Source: Piscicola geometra (Eukaryota > Annelida > Clitellata > Hirudinida > Piscicolidae). Taken from it: a stretch of DNA of 64,000 bases. The notes under the pieces were generated by a model. That model saw only the letters and a list, made by a program, of their open reading frames with translations. It did no database searches and had not been told where the DNA came from. Every line of letters starts with the position of its first letter. Position 1 is the first letter of the stretch. The translations under genes and the position numbers were made by a program. The DNA lies in NCBI GenBank assembly GCA_943735955.1, contig OX030959.1:3772717-3836716 (forward strand), read 5' to 3'. Shown here in pieces: positions 12,423 to 23,811 of this stretch.

Positions 12423-13016
12423 AATGACGATGATGAGATAGCCGACAATATCAATGTAAGCATCGTAAATGGAAAAGTTAATGACAATAATGATGAGAGT
12501 GGCCATGATGATGATGTTTTAGAAAGTGATGATGAAGATGATGGTGGTGATGCTGGCGATGATGATGGTGGTGGTGACGGTGATGATGATGGGGGTGGTG
12601 ATGGTGATGATACTATAAATGGCGTGCCTTGCGGCATGCAACAAGGAAAAATCGACCAAAGAATTCTTCACAACGGTTTCAGTGAAGATCGCAACAACAA
12701 CGACAACAACAGTAACAACAACAACAATGTTGCATTCAAGCACCACCAAACAAATGCGGCTGACAGTGGAGTAAGAGTGAAGGGCACTTGTAACAGTGAC
12801 AACATCATCGACAACAACACACAATATTTTGCCCCTGGTCAAAAATACACCCAAAAGAATTTATGCAACAACAACAGTAACTGTACCAATAACAGCAATA
12901 ACAGCAACAGCAGTAACAACAACAGCATCAGCAACAACAACAACAACAAAAAAGTCTTCTTGGACTTTCGAGCTTGTCTTTCTCAAAAGACCCCTTCCAA
13001 AAACATTAAAACGTGA
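4037..13016 (+). CDS. BRPF1: BRPF / peregrin-type bromodomain-PHD chromatin scaffold
   Basis: BRPF proteins are nuclear scaffolds of MOZ/MORF (KAT6)-ING5-EAF6 acetyltransferase complexes. Exons read here: 4037-~4369, 4566-4937, 5076-5432, 5649-6349, 6613-7528, 7818-7862, 8016-9524, 9782-10099, 10432-10492 and 11623-13016, about 2001 residues. Domains: N-terminal C2H2 finger ([17 protein letters not shown]); a block ending [17 protein letters not shown]1 at about 303-348 (CSVC...[18 protein letters not shown]); zinc knuckle (CCLCP); ePHD with [12 protein letters not shown] and [17 protein letters not shown]; a conserved helix [18 protein letters not shown]; a bromodomain at about 1420-1520 ([14 protein letters not shown], with the acetyl-lysine Asn in [10 protein letters not shown]). 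Asp/Asn-rich segments fill exons 5, 7 and 10. No PWWP domain was found, although family members normally end in one. The exon 1 donor (gtttcg) is the best in-phase choice, not proven. Confidence 0.94.
4456..4495 (+). repeat. Dispersed repeat, copy 1 (GTGGCGTAAAC family)
   Basis: Reads attattgaagtggcgtaaa and then cgcaaacgtgcttaagaccac. Relatives lie at 15046-15104 (-), 21849-21930 (+) and 32385-32476 (+). It sits in BRPF intron 1 and supplies the stop codon of the unspliced read-through. Confidence 0.7.
9659..9780. repeat. (CA)n tract forming the acceptor of the bromodomain exon
   Basis: About 120 bp of CA dinucleotides with CAGACA and CATACA variants. Its last bases, cacacag, are the splice acceptor used by exon 9782-10099. 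Confidence 0.9.
10100..10215. repeat. GT-rich tract after the bromodomain exon donor
   Basis: Immediately after the gtttgt donor the intron is GT/GGGTGT repeats followed by a G-rich stretch (gggaggggggtg). Confidence 0.85.
10497..11246 (-). mobile_element. 5'-truncated non-LTR retrotransposon with RNase H domain (copy A)
   Basis: On the minus strand the element reads [19 protein letters not shown], then [20 protein letters not shown], a typical RNase H fold of LINE polyproteins. It is followed by a cysteine motif [18 protein letters not shown] stop sits where the motif would continue to its last Cys, so the copy is dead. The 3' untranslated part ends in an (ACAACAACG)-like tail at 10497-10590. 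No reverse transcriptase or endonuclease is present; the copy starts inside or just before RNase H at about 11240. It lies antisense in the last BRPF intron. Confidence 0.85.
11247..11462 (-). mobile_element. 3'-end fragment of a second copy of the same retrotransposon (copy B)
   Basis: The segment at 11277-11375 closely repeats 10594-10690 (shared blocks include atgcggagaaggta and gtgaacacctccccc). It ends in its own (AAC)n tail at about 11247-11275. It lies head-to-tail with copy A and on the same strand, so two 3' termini are stacked. Confidence 0.8.
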
Positions 13017-13095
13017 CACCGAACGCAGGATTCTCCATAGCACTCAATCAACGATCGATACCAGATTAAGTAAAGATATTCACTTGCATCAAAGT

Positions 13096-13101
13096 AATAA
13101 A
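13096..13101 (+). terminator. Polyadenylation signal AATAAA of BRPF
   Basis: A canonical AATAAA lies 80 bp after the BRPF stop codon. This supports transcript termination here and argues against further 3' coding exons in this isoform. Confidence 0.5.
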
Positions 13102-14701
13102 GAACGTGCATGCATATAGAAGAAATATAACTTTATCTATTTTTTATACGTGTGTGGGAAAGTTAGAGCTTTCAGGCAAGGGGCTTTCAGGCTTTCTTGC
13201 TCGTGTATATAGGAGCCTTCAACTTAAAGTTATACATTTCGTTCTCTAACTCCACCATTAACGAGAATTGCGATTCTTTCTTGGCTAACATCTTTAATGG
13301 CTTTGAGTCTTTTCATTTAAAAGATATTTCTTTTGTCATTTATCTCATCCTATTTTGTCTCAAAATTATAAAATATTTTTTTCACGAAGCAGTTCACTTA
13401 TTTGAATCAGTCCAGAGGTTTATTCCTGAATACCTAAAGCATATAGTTTTAAATAACTTTTTATACATAACTATTCTCATATTTCAATTAATAATGCATG
13501 TAATATAAGTAATCTACTATTAAAAAACATTTAATCCTTTATTTATTGTGAAATTTTGTTTATTTCTCATGTAAGGGAGCAGCGGCCTGGTGAGTCTGTT
13601 GTAGGTGAAGTCAATAAACGAGCGCCATCTTCCACTGAATCAAATGTCGATGACTGCCAAGATTTGTTGCCTAGAATTCAAAAGACTTTAATTTAATAAG
13701 AAAAGGGTTTTTTGGGTTTAAAGCCCTTTTTAAGTAAGAGACTTGTCGATTGAGTTATGAAACCTTTAATAAAACTAATCAAGGTTTGAACCTTTCCATT
13801 AAAGTCTTCCTTAGCTTTTATTTAAAAAGTAATAAAATAATCTGGGTTAAAGTGGTGTAAGGCAAAAAAAATATGTAAAAAACTATGGAGGTCTCAGGCC
13901 GGTGGTGATTAAACACCCTAAACTTAATCTGTTAGTATCATGTATATTTGTATGGAATTATTCTCTATTATAGTTCTATCTCTGTTTATTTCGTTGTCAC
14001 TTCAGTGGCAAAAGGAACAGCCGAACAAAGCCGTGAAAGGTCTCGACTCAAAAGTTACCAAGCCTCCTATACAAGTACTGCGTGTGAGTCGACTGTTTCG
14101 AGAAAATGTATTTAATACTAATAGAAAACTTGATGCGATTTATAAGGTTTTTTATACTAAAAGACTTTATCATTAAATAGGACAAATAAATAATGAGAAA
14201 ACACTAGAATAAGAATGTACTTTTAGAATCTTTCTAGCTTCCAAGGCTCAGCAAATAGAATAGCACATTGTGAATGCATAAAGTTCTGCGATTTTAGAAC
14301 CAATAATTTTTTATTCATAATTAAGATGAAGGTGATCACAAGTTTCTAAAACATTTGATGATACAAAAACTGGCAAGAAAGAGTGCTATTCTCAGATTCT
14401 TAGTCAAAACAGACCTGTTTACAAATTGTCTAAATTTATACAAATTCAGAGGCTACTGATTATTAAATTGATATATCCCGATGCTCTAACGCGATGGCAA
14501 AAGGTAAAAGGTGGAACGGCGAATTGAGTCCTTGTTGACCATGCATTGTCTCAGAATTCAGACTACTGTCTCTCGATACAAGAGACTTGGCGAGATCGCA
14601 GATCTTCCGTTGAGAAGTTCTTGCACAAGAAGCGTTTTTTTAATTATTTCGAAGGCGCTATAAAAATATGTTTTAATGGATTGCCTGAAAGAAAGAAAAA
14701 G
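13102..14701. other. Intergenic, no gene recognised
   Basis: AT-rich sequence downstream of BRPF. Short open frames at 13197-13508 and 13940-14176 lack any recognisable motif or codon signal. Confidence 0.5.
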
Positions 14702-14711
14702 CACAAATGTT

Positions 14712-14929
14712 GGTTGGAGGTTAACTGCACCCGCGCTGCATGTGTTAAATGCACCTTTGTTTTTGCGCGTTTCTTCTTTTTTACAGAAAAAACGTTAATT
14801 TAGGGTTAAGGTTAGGGTTAGAGTTAGGGATAGGGTTAGGGTTTTCAGAAAAATCGCATTTTAAGAAGAAACGCGCAAAAACAAAAGTGCATTTAACACA
14901 TGCAGCGCGGGTGCAGTTAACCTACAACC
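14712..14929. mobile_element. Foldback (MITE-like) element with 9-bp target duplication and telomere-like core
   Basis: The left arm (14712-~14793) starts GGTTGGAGGTTAACTGCACC. The right arm (~14858-14929) is its inverted complement, starting GGTTGTAGGTTAACTGCACC when read from the outside. The arms flank about 60 bp of degenerate TTAGGG repeats (14796-14846). The direct repeat ACAAATGTT lies immediately outside both arms (14703-14711 and 14930-14938), as expected of a target-site duplication. There is no coding capacity. Confidence 0.85.
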
Positions 14930-15045
14930 ACAAATGTTCGAGTATCAGAGAAGAGCTTTTATAATGTGAATATATCCACCATTTTTTATCGTGTCACACC
15001 ATTTTAAAATGACCTAAATATTAGTATACAATTATATACTGGTCT

Positions 15046-15104
15046 TAAAACTCGTCCGCGTTTACGCCATGTAAATAATATTCGTCGTTGTATTGTATTG
15101 TTTA
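15046..15104 (-). repeat. Dispersed repeat, copy 4 (GTGGCGTAAAC family)
   Basis: On the minus strand it reads caatacaatacaacgacgaa, then tattatttacatggcgtaaa and cgcggacgagttttaagacc. It matches the copy at 21849-21930 over its whole length including the CAATA run. Confidence 0.75.
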
Positions 15105-15401
15105 TATTTATTGACACATAAATATTTTTATATTAAAAAGTATATATATATATATATATAAAGAAAAATATATTTAAATATTAAATACTGGCCTAATTAT
15201 GAATAAATTTAAAGTATAAACTACAATATAATATAGTATAAACTATAATATTCCATTTAAATAATAGCATGATATCTCAAATGTCTCCCTAAATTGTTCG
15301 TGACGAAGGCTTGGCGCTTGAGTGATTACCCACAATGGCGGGCTGTCCGTTTTAGGGTGTTATCACTCTTCAGCACTGAGTGTGTATGTGTGTATGTGTG
15401 C

Positions 15402-15534
15402 GTATGTATGTATGTATGTATGTATGTATGTATGTATGTATGTATGTATGTATGTATGTATTTATGTATGTATGTATGTATGTATGTATGTATGTATGTA
15501 TGTATGTATGTATGTATGTATGTATGTATGTATG

Positions 15535-15568
<34 letters not shown>

Positions 15569-16462
15569 TGTATGTATGTATGTATGTATGTATGTATGTA
15601 TGTATGTATGTATGTATGTATGTATGTATGTATGTATGTATGTATGTATGTATGTATGTATGTATGTATGTATGTATGTATGTATGTATGTATGTATGTA
15701 TGTATGTATGTATGTATGTATGTATGTATGTATGTATGTATGTATGTATGTTAGTATGTATGTATGTATGTATGTATGTATGTATGTATGTATGTATGTA
15801 TGTATGTATGTATGTATGTATGTATGTATGTATGTATGTATGTATGTATGTATGTATGTATGTATGTATGTATGTATGTATGTATGTATGTATGTATGTA
15901 TGTATGTATGTATGTATGTATGTATGTATGTATGTATGTATGTATGTATGTATGTATGTATGTATGTATGTATGTATGTATGTATGTATGTATGTATGTA
16001 TGTATGTATGTATGTATGTATGTATGTATGTATGTATGTATGTATGTATGTATGTATGTATGTATGTATGTATGTATGTATGTATGTATGTATGTATGTA
16101 TGTATGTATGTATGTATGTATGTATGTATGTATGTATGTATGTATGTATGTATGTATGTATGTATGTATGTATGTATGTATGTATGTATGTATGTATGTA
16201 TGTATGTATGTATGTATGTATGTATGTATGTATGTATGTATGTATGTATGTATGTATGTATGTATGTATGTATGTATGTATGTATGTATGTATGTATGTA
16301 TGTATGTATGTATGTATGTATGTATGTATGTATGTATGTATGTATGTATGTATGTATGTATGTATGTATGTATGTATGTATGTATGTATGTATGTATGTA
16401 TGTATGTATGTATGTATGTATGTATGTATGTCTGTATGTATGTATGTATGTATGTTTGTATG
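15402..16462. repeat. (TATG)n tetranucleotide microsatellite, about 1.05 kb
   Basis: Almost perfect GTAT/TATG repeats, over 250 units, with rare variants (tttatg, tatatg, ttagtatg, tctg). All three plus-strand frames are open Met-Tyr-Val-Cys polymers, which are artefacts. Confidence 0.98.
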
Positions 16463-16499
16463 TATTTATTTATTTATTTATTTGTGTGTGTGACCATGT

Positions 16500-17896
16500 A
16501 TTTATTTAAATATATATTTATTAAATTCTTTAATGTTCCATTTTTTCGATATTTAAACATTATAGCTTTTTTTTTGCTTTTTTTACAATTAATAATGAAA
16601 AAATTCTCTTATATGCAACTTTTGAACAAGTATCATGGAAAGAAAAAAATAGAAAAGACTTCAAACTTAACGAGATAGGTTTAAAGCTTAATGAGGCCTA
16701 ATGGACCTCTTGCCTTCACTGGAATATGTTTTCGATTTTGTTTCCGAGACTTCAGGAGCAAGCGAGCTAGCCTTAGAAAGAAGAAAGAAGCAGGGTCGAC
16801 TTGAGTTTGTGTCAACACTGAAACACCCGAAATAACTTTATCGATTTAAGCATTGTGCGCTATACGAATGAATCTTGTCGCTTTTCTCTCGTCTGATAAA
16901 AAATATTTTGTTTGATTTTTTTTTTATGGAAACGAATATAATTATAAAGGTTTCTTCACGTATTAAACAACACTAGTTTTTAGACAACAAATTTCTTAAG
17001 GCTTATTATATATATAAATATGTATATATATTAATTAAATAATAATAATTTAAGAAAGAGTAGCCTAGCAATCATAGGCATTCTTCTGCTGTCGTCCGTG
17101 CCGAAGACTCTCTCGTGTGCATGGGCAGCTGTGAATGGAGGCAGGGTGGTTTGGAATGTAGGCATATATTAGCTTAGCAAAAGCCACCTTTAATATTTCG
17201 AGAAGATATTTTAACGAACAATTCGGTTTGTGACTATTTTTAATAGTTTATCATCCATATTATTTACTGAAATTTCATTTTAATGGTTTGATTAGAACTT
17301 GAAGAAGTTTTTTGAGTAGGAAATATTATTTATCGTCAAATTTAGAAGGTTTATCAATCTCGTTTGGTGGCAAGTAAGTTAATTGGTCAAATAGGAAGAA
17401 GATAACACTATCGAAAATATAAGGAAAGGAATAATAACTTGCTTGGGTTTCAGAACTCAAAAGTATCTTACAAATTGTTAATTCATTTTTATTTGATTGA
17501 AACTTATCCAGCGCCCCTCAACCCTCTGGCAGGATAAACTGGCATTAAGCATCCGTTGCTGAACCATGACCAAAACGCTTTTTTGAGAAATTTCGCGTTC
17601 AACCCATTCTCAAGAAAATCATCGATTCCCCAGTTTAGGATATAAAATCCAAATCAGGTCACAATCTTCACAAAATAAAATTTTTCATTTTTAAACCGAG
17701 AAATCACATTTTAGGACTACACTATGAAAATGTCTTTGATTCCTAAAAGCTCAATTCATTTAATAGCCCAAAACTTAATTTAATGAAAAATATCAATTAA
17801 TTTTTAAAAGTTGTATTTCCAGCTAAAAACTTAACATTGACTTTTTTCAGCTACTCATCAGAAATATCTCGAAAGTTCTCGCCAGCGAAAGGCATC
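16500..17896. other. Intergenic and 5' region of the mucin-like gene
   Basis: AT-rich, with no recognised gene. A slightly GC-richer block at 17060-17165 could be a repeat or untranslated exon but shows no motif. Confidence 0.4.
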
Positions 17897-20800
17897 ATGA
17901 AACATTCAGTTCTTTCCCTTCTCTTAGTTCTTCTATCGGTAACAGCCCAATTTCGATACAATTTACACAAGAAAAATTGTATTTGAATTTTACTCTTAAA
18001 ACTTTTTTCGATTCAAATAAGTTTTTCCAAAACGTAATTAATTTATTTCAAAAAATAACTATAGAATACAGAAAAATAACTGAATCATTAACAGTAAAAA
18101 ACTTCTTTTTTTAACAGATATCCAAACTCACAAGTTAGTGTAAATAAATGAATGAGTGACGATCGACTGGATGAATGAAAGGATAAGTTAATCAATAAAA
18201 TACTGAAAGCATCATTCTTAAGTCGACAACTAACGCAAACCCACTAAAATCATATCAAAGTTGCCAACACCTAAACCTAAACTTCTAACCAACAACTAGC
18301 AAACTAACAACCAGCCCACTATCAAGATAGATTCATAATACACGAGAAATTAACTAAATTTAAAAACCACCACCAGGTTCTCAAAACGGACAAACAACTC
18401 CAGTTCAGCAAACAACTGTTCGCAGAACCACACCACCTCGACTTCCACTTTCCACGGCCTCTACACCAGTGGCAGCAGCAGCAGCCACTACAACCACCAC
18501 TACTACTGTTTTACCAACTCCAGGGGTTTCCACTCCAGCAGTTACAGCTGGCAGCGATTTAAGGACGACACCGCTACAGAACACACCACCACCGGTCAAT
18601 AATGCTGATGCAAGCCTGCCCAACACACCAACGCCTGGAGCTCTCCTACCCACACTGCCCAACACACCAGCACCTGGAGCTCTCCTACCCACACTGGCCA
18701 ACACTCCAGTAGCTCCAAACAACAATAACAACCTTCCAAATACTCCAGTACCCAACAACAACGGTCTGCCACCCACCCCTGCCCCTTCAGGCTCTGTGGC
18801 GACTTTGCCACCGACACCCAACGCCCAAGGCGGCAACAACCTCCCACTTACACCCGCCCCTCCAAACCCCATCAGTCTGCCTGTAACGCCTGCTCCCACC
18901 AGTTTGGCGAGTCTTCCTCGAACACCTGATTCTCAGCAGGGAGTCACCACCCCATCAGTGCCCCCTCTTCCCGTCACTCCTCCTCCAGCACTCACTCCTA
19001 CCGTTCCACTTCCCGTCACTCCTGCTCCCGTGGCGAGCACTCCCAATTCTAATGTGGTCACCCCGGGAGATCTGCCTCAGACTCCCGTTCAACTGACTCC
19101 GGTAGGAGTGGCGACAACCCCGCTCGTGGGTGCCATCATCACAACGCCAACGATCCAGACCGCTCCTCCTTTGGTCACAACACCTACAGCAGCCACTATT
19201 CCTGCTATGATCACAACTCCAACGGCTGCCACTGTACAGATTGTAGTGACACCAACCGTGCCACAGGCGATCGTGACGACCGTGACAGCAACATTCCAAG
19301 CTGTCGTGACCACCTCTCAAGCATCACTCACGAGCTCTCGCGGCGTGCAAACAACCTCTCAGAACGTTCAAACCACTTCGCAAGTAGTGCTCACCACGTC
19401 AAGAGGAAGCACCATCACGTCAAACCCTTCAAATCTGGGAACACCTACACCACGCTTCGACACCACGCCCCAAGTCACTTCACCAGTGTCAGGCACCATG
19501 CTGACTCCCTTTCCAACGCAACCTCCTGGCTTGGCGAACACCCTAGCCGACAACACCGACGTTAACATGATGTTCCTCTACTGCAATGACTACAAACTCA
19601 CCGTTCCGAGCAGCAATCTGCAAGGTTATCTGCTCGATCTGAAAAGCAAAATGGTGGCGAGAATAAGATCGGCTGGCTTGCCTTTTTCTGAATCACGAAT
19701 CACTAACTTCAGACTGAACGAAAATATTGACAATGGTGAGAATCATCAGCCCGACTCAATTGCAGCATATGAATCATATATTATGATACGTATCAATTCA
19801 TTTTATTTTACTATTTATGCTCTTAAATTAAGTTTGAAAAAAATTAAATAAATATTTTTTTGAGCTTTAAATAATCTTCACAAACATCCATTTCAGGCAA
19901 AGTAACGCTGGAGTTTACAATAAGTCCCGGAATAAATGGCGAGATCAGGAATTCTGAAGTGGCAAGAGTGCTGAAGGGGGAGAGGTTAATGGACCAGCAA
20001 GGAAACGTGTTTGACTCTACTTGCCAGAACTACAATGTCATCTCATGGAAAGGTTAGTCGAGATGCTAATCGTCTGCATCTTTCCTGCTTTCTCATCTAA
20101 AAGCTTATTCTTATATAGTTAATTGCAACTATCCTCTCTGTAAGTCAAAACAATATTGTATCCTTTTATTTGCAAACATTCCTATGACATTCACTCAAAG
20201 CTTAGTATGAATAAAGTTTATTCCAAAATTCATCTCCAAATCAGGTAAATTACTATCACCAATCCACAGAAAACTGGACCTGTGTCGACAGGCAATGCGA
20301 GCACGGGGGGTACTGCATGGTGAAGAGTAATGGAAGGTACGAATGTGTTTGTTCATCAGGCTACGTGGGACGATACTGTGAACACAATATGTGGGTTCTC
20401 TTCGTCCTGATGGCGCTCTTCTTGTTGGCAACTTTAGCAGTCCTCTTCTACTGCCTGTACTTCAGAAGAAGGAAGAGAATCGTTGTGAAGAACTTCGTCA
20501 CACCAGCCGTTGAAGAGGCTGTGGTACCGAAAAAGGAAGAGCCGAAAGAACAAGCTAGGCCCTTGCAGACGTTCTACCTGCCGTACAACAAGCCTCTCAG
20601 TGTGGGCTTCACCGATGCACAAGTGGGCAATATCGGAGTGAGCAACAATGGCTTCCAGATGGTCGGAACGCCCGTGATGGGACTGCAGCAGGGTGGTGGT
20701 GTTGGCCTCCAGGGCATTGGACTTCAAGCAATGAACATTTCTGGAGGGATGGGAGGGATGGGAGGAGGCACTAATGTGGTTTTGCCTGTGGGAATAATGC

Positions 20801-21093
20801 AAGGAGGGAACGGTATTTACCCAATCATCAACCGTCCTGTGAACGAAGATCCTGAGGTGTACTACCAGAGCATGGGTCAGAAGATGGCGCTCGCTTACAA
20901 CGACTACACCTTCATGCCGAACCCCAGGAGCAGTACTGTCGGGAACGCAGTCTTCTCGGGACAACAAGGCAGAAACAGCACCTACTCCGCCAGCTTCGCA
21001 AGTGTTCCTGCAGACGACAACGTCGCCAATGACGGCAGTGGCTACTACCACCGCCTCGGACAAAAACTCGCTATTAAATTCGATGAGAACTAA
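17897..21093 (+). CDS. Mucin-like EGF-domain single-pass membrane protein
   Basis: Five exons: 17897-17938, 18118-18133 (16 nt), 18377-19735, 19897-20052 and 20270-21093. They join in frame to 798 residues. Residues 1-~21 are a signal peptide (MKHSVLSLLLVLLSISK). Residues ~21-410 are Thr/Pro/Ala-rich with repeated LPxTPAP and TTPT motifs, an O-glycosylation-type stalk. Residues ~415-520 form a compact globular block of SEA-like character (inference). Residues ~527-560 are one EGF module (CVDRQCEHGGYC...ECVCSSGYVGRYC). Residues ~564-588 are a transmembrane helix followed by FRRRKR. The cytoplasmic tail of about 210 residues is Gly/Met-rich and has two related motifs, YYQSMGQKMALAY and YYHRLGQKLAIKF. 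It belongs with transmembrane mucins by architecture; I do not recognise a named orthologue. Confidence 0.86.
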
Positions 21094-21848
21094 GGTACTT
21101 TTTTTTCTCCATGAAATTCTCATTTATTCTATGGTGTCTTGGTTTCAGTAGCATTAAAAAAACTAATGTATTTCGTGATTATAATTTTTATATATTTATT
21201 TTCAAAATCTCATCAAACCGTTTCATAATCCATTTATTTTACACTATGGATCAAGAGTCTAAAGATAATTCAATTAGTTAGGTAATTAGGAAGACGAATA
21301 TGTTACTAACCCAGAAAATGTTAAACAAATAAATAAATAAAAATTAAAATCACAAATAATTCAAAGCAACACTCATTTGTTGATTACTAACTTCTAAGCT
21401 ATCATTAACTCGATCGAGCTTTGAGAATATTTCCAACAAACTATATGTTTTTCGAGGGCTGACTTGAGATTAGGTAACCCGCTGCTTTGAATCAAGCACA
21501 AGCTGCGAATGAGACAAATCATAAGAAAAATCGGTTTGATGCGACTTCACTGGAAGCTTATTTAAAAAATCAAAGTTATTACTGTGTTTACAATTTGGCC
21601 ATCAATTTTGCAAGTGGAATATTTTGAATTGTTGTATCTAGTTATGAAAAAATATAATATTCTGAGAAATGTATGTAAACGTCAAAGCTTTTATTTTCAA
21701 CTAACTATCAGAAACGGAGTTGCCTTTTGAGTACCATCAGATACTTCTGGGAGAAAACCAACAAAAATCAAATATGATCTGGTTTAAGACTCTTAAATTA
21801 AGAGGTTTAGGTTCAGAATTTTTATTTCCAAAAGAATTAAATTAACTT

Positions 21849-21930
21849 TTTTATACAATACAATACAATACAACGACAAGTATTATTAACGTGGCGTAAA
21901 CCCGGACGGGCTTCAAGACCACTTTCTATT
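21849..21930 (+). repeat. Dispersed repeat, copy 2 (GTGGCGTAAAC family), best preserved
   Basis: Starts with an acaatacaatacaatacaac run, then acgtggcgtaaacccggacg and ggcttcaagaccac. On the minus strand this ends in a (TATTG)n tail, typical of a SINE or LINE 3' end. Confidence 0.75.
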
Positions 21931-22066
21931 CTGTGACATTTCTTTGTTATGGGGGACGATAATTATATTTAATGTCGAAATCTAATTTTTTCATCAGATT
22001 AAAATAGTTAGTGTAATATAATACGACATATGCAGAAAAATATTTGAATTTTATTATATACCGTAA

Positions 22067-22135
22067 AACGCCAGTTATAAGGCACACCTTTATATTTTAA
22101 AAATATCCTTTTAAAAGCTAGTGCGTCTTATACAT
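22067..22135. mobile_element. Remnant of a small inverted-repeat DNA transposon
   Basis: Contains ccgtaaaacgccagttataa then ggcacacc, and about 40 bp later gtgcgtcttata, roughly the reverse complement of the ataaggcacac part. Both look like decayed terminal inverted repeats of a type common in animal genomes. Boundaries are uncertain. Confidence 0.4.
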
Positions 22136-23143
22136 GGGTTTTTGAGGTCTAGCATTCAAGACATAGTGAGTTTTAAAGTTCTCAGAAACATTACCAAGCA
22201 CTTACGATTTCAAAATTAATAAAAAATGTAACGGGGCAAATGTTAGGGTTTAGAGCAAAATTGTTGGTAGGATTTGCTCTCAGCGTTAAAATACTCCTAA
22301 GCTGAAACACCCAATTAACAATAGATTTAGGCAATACTTTTTTGATATAATAAACATAGAAAATAGTACGTAAATAAGTTAGCGAAGCTGCCAAAACTAA
22401 ACAATGGATAGGAGTTTCACGTTTGAAACATCTGAACTGCAAAGAGTCTTACTAAAACATGAGCAGATCTGGCCGCTTATAGAAAAGAGGAGTGTAGTGC
22501 TGCTGTTAGTAGTAAAATAAAGCGCTGGTGCGTGAAACGACTTTAGTGATTAAACAGAAAACGCCTATGTGAAAGTTGTATCGTGAATATTATCGTTACA
22601 ATTTAGTGAGCTCTTTTCTTTACTAATTAGTTGTCCATCTAACTTTTTATGATAACCTTTATCAATATAATTGAAAAGCATTTAAATAATTTATACATAT
22701 TTATTTTATTGCTTTGAAAATAAAAAGAGAAACAATAAAGAATTTTTAGAAAAGTTTTTAGGATGTATTGAAGTAGTCGTGAATTCTCCCACCTCCATGC
22801 ACCATTCATTTTCGTTAATTAATTCAGTGCATTCTTTTAAAAGTCGTGCATTCATTCATCAGAGTAATCAGTATTATCGACGTACAATTAAACGTGACTA
22901 AAAAGGCTCACTGCAGTCTATTTTTAAAATAAAGATTAAGTTATGTAATTGATAATAATAATTTGGTTCTATTTAATAATAATTTGATTCTATATAATAA
23001 TAATTTAGTTCTATATTATATTAATTTGGTTATTATTATATTAATTTGGTTCTATGCTATATTAGATTGGTTCTATACTATATTAATTAAATAGAGGGGA
23101 TAGAAAAAACCGTAATATTTGGAAAAATAAATTAAATGATAAG

Positions 23144-23811
23144 GGGCTGTCCATAAAAGACGTCCACACAAAAAGGGGGAAGGGGGGTTCAGCAAAAAGT
23201 GGACTAAAGTGGACAAGGGGGGGGGGGGAAGGGGGTTAAGGACAAAGTGGATATCCACATCGTAGTGTATTTTGAGTGCAGTTTTGCATAAATTTACTGC
23301 AAAATACTTCTAGTTTAATGACAAAGAGTTGGGATGCAAACCCAAACAATCTTTCACAAACAGGTTATATTTATAAACGATAGGTTCAATAATAATTAAT
23401 TCGCTTGAATATTATTTTTTAAATATGTTGTTAAAGTTTGATTTGTCAAATACAATAAAATCTCAAATAAATTTTTTTTTAAATTATAATTTTCTGTTGA
23501 TTGAACGATGGTGGATAATTTATTTATTACATTTTTATTACACTGATTCACTAAAATAATTTTGAACAGTTATTATTTCATTAAGAATCTTTCTTGAAAA
23601 TAATAGGAATTTCGAAATAAATATTTGTAAACACATACTCTTCATATTGTTGTAAATTTCCCCAAAATATTCATTGATTCAAATTCGGTAAATTATATTA
23701 TTTGGACGTCCACAACTAGGGGGGAGAGGGGGGGTCCAGTCAAAAGTGGACAAGGGAGGAGGAGGGATAAAAAAAATCAAAAAATTTGTGGATGTTTTTA
23801 TGGATGGTCCC
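23144..23811. mobile_element. Non-autonomous DNA transposon, 668 bp, TIRs plus TAAG duplication
   Basis: The left end reads GGGCTGTCCATAAAAGACGT and the right end, read inward, GGGACCATCCATAAAAACAT. The direct repeat TAAG flanks the element (23140-23143 and 23812-23815). Inside each end is a G-rich subterminal block with AAAGTGGACAAGGG. No open frame of note. Confidence 0.8.

Noticed and set aside
15294..16678. Long open frames of repeated Met-Tyr-Val-Cys
   Set aside because: They are translations of the (TATG)n microsatellite in every frame; a tetranucleotide without stop codons is always open.
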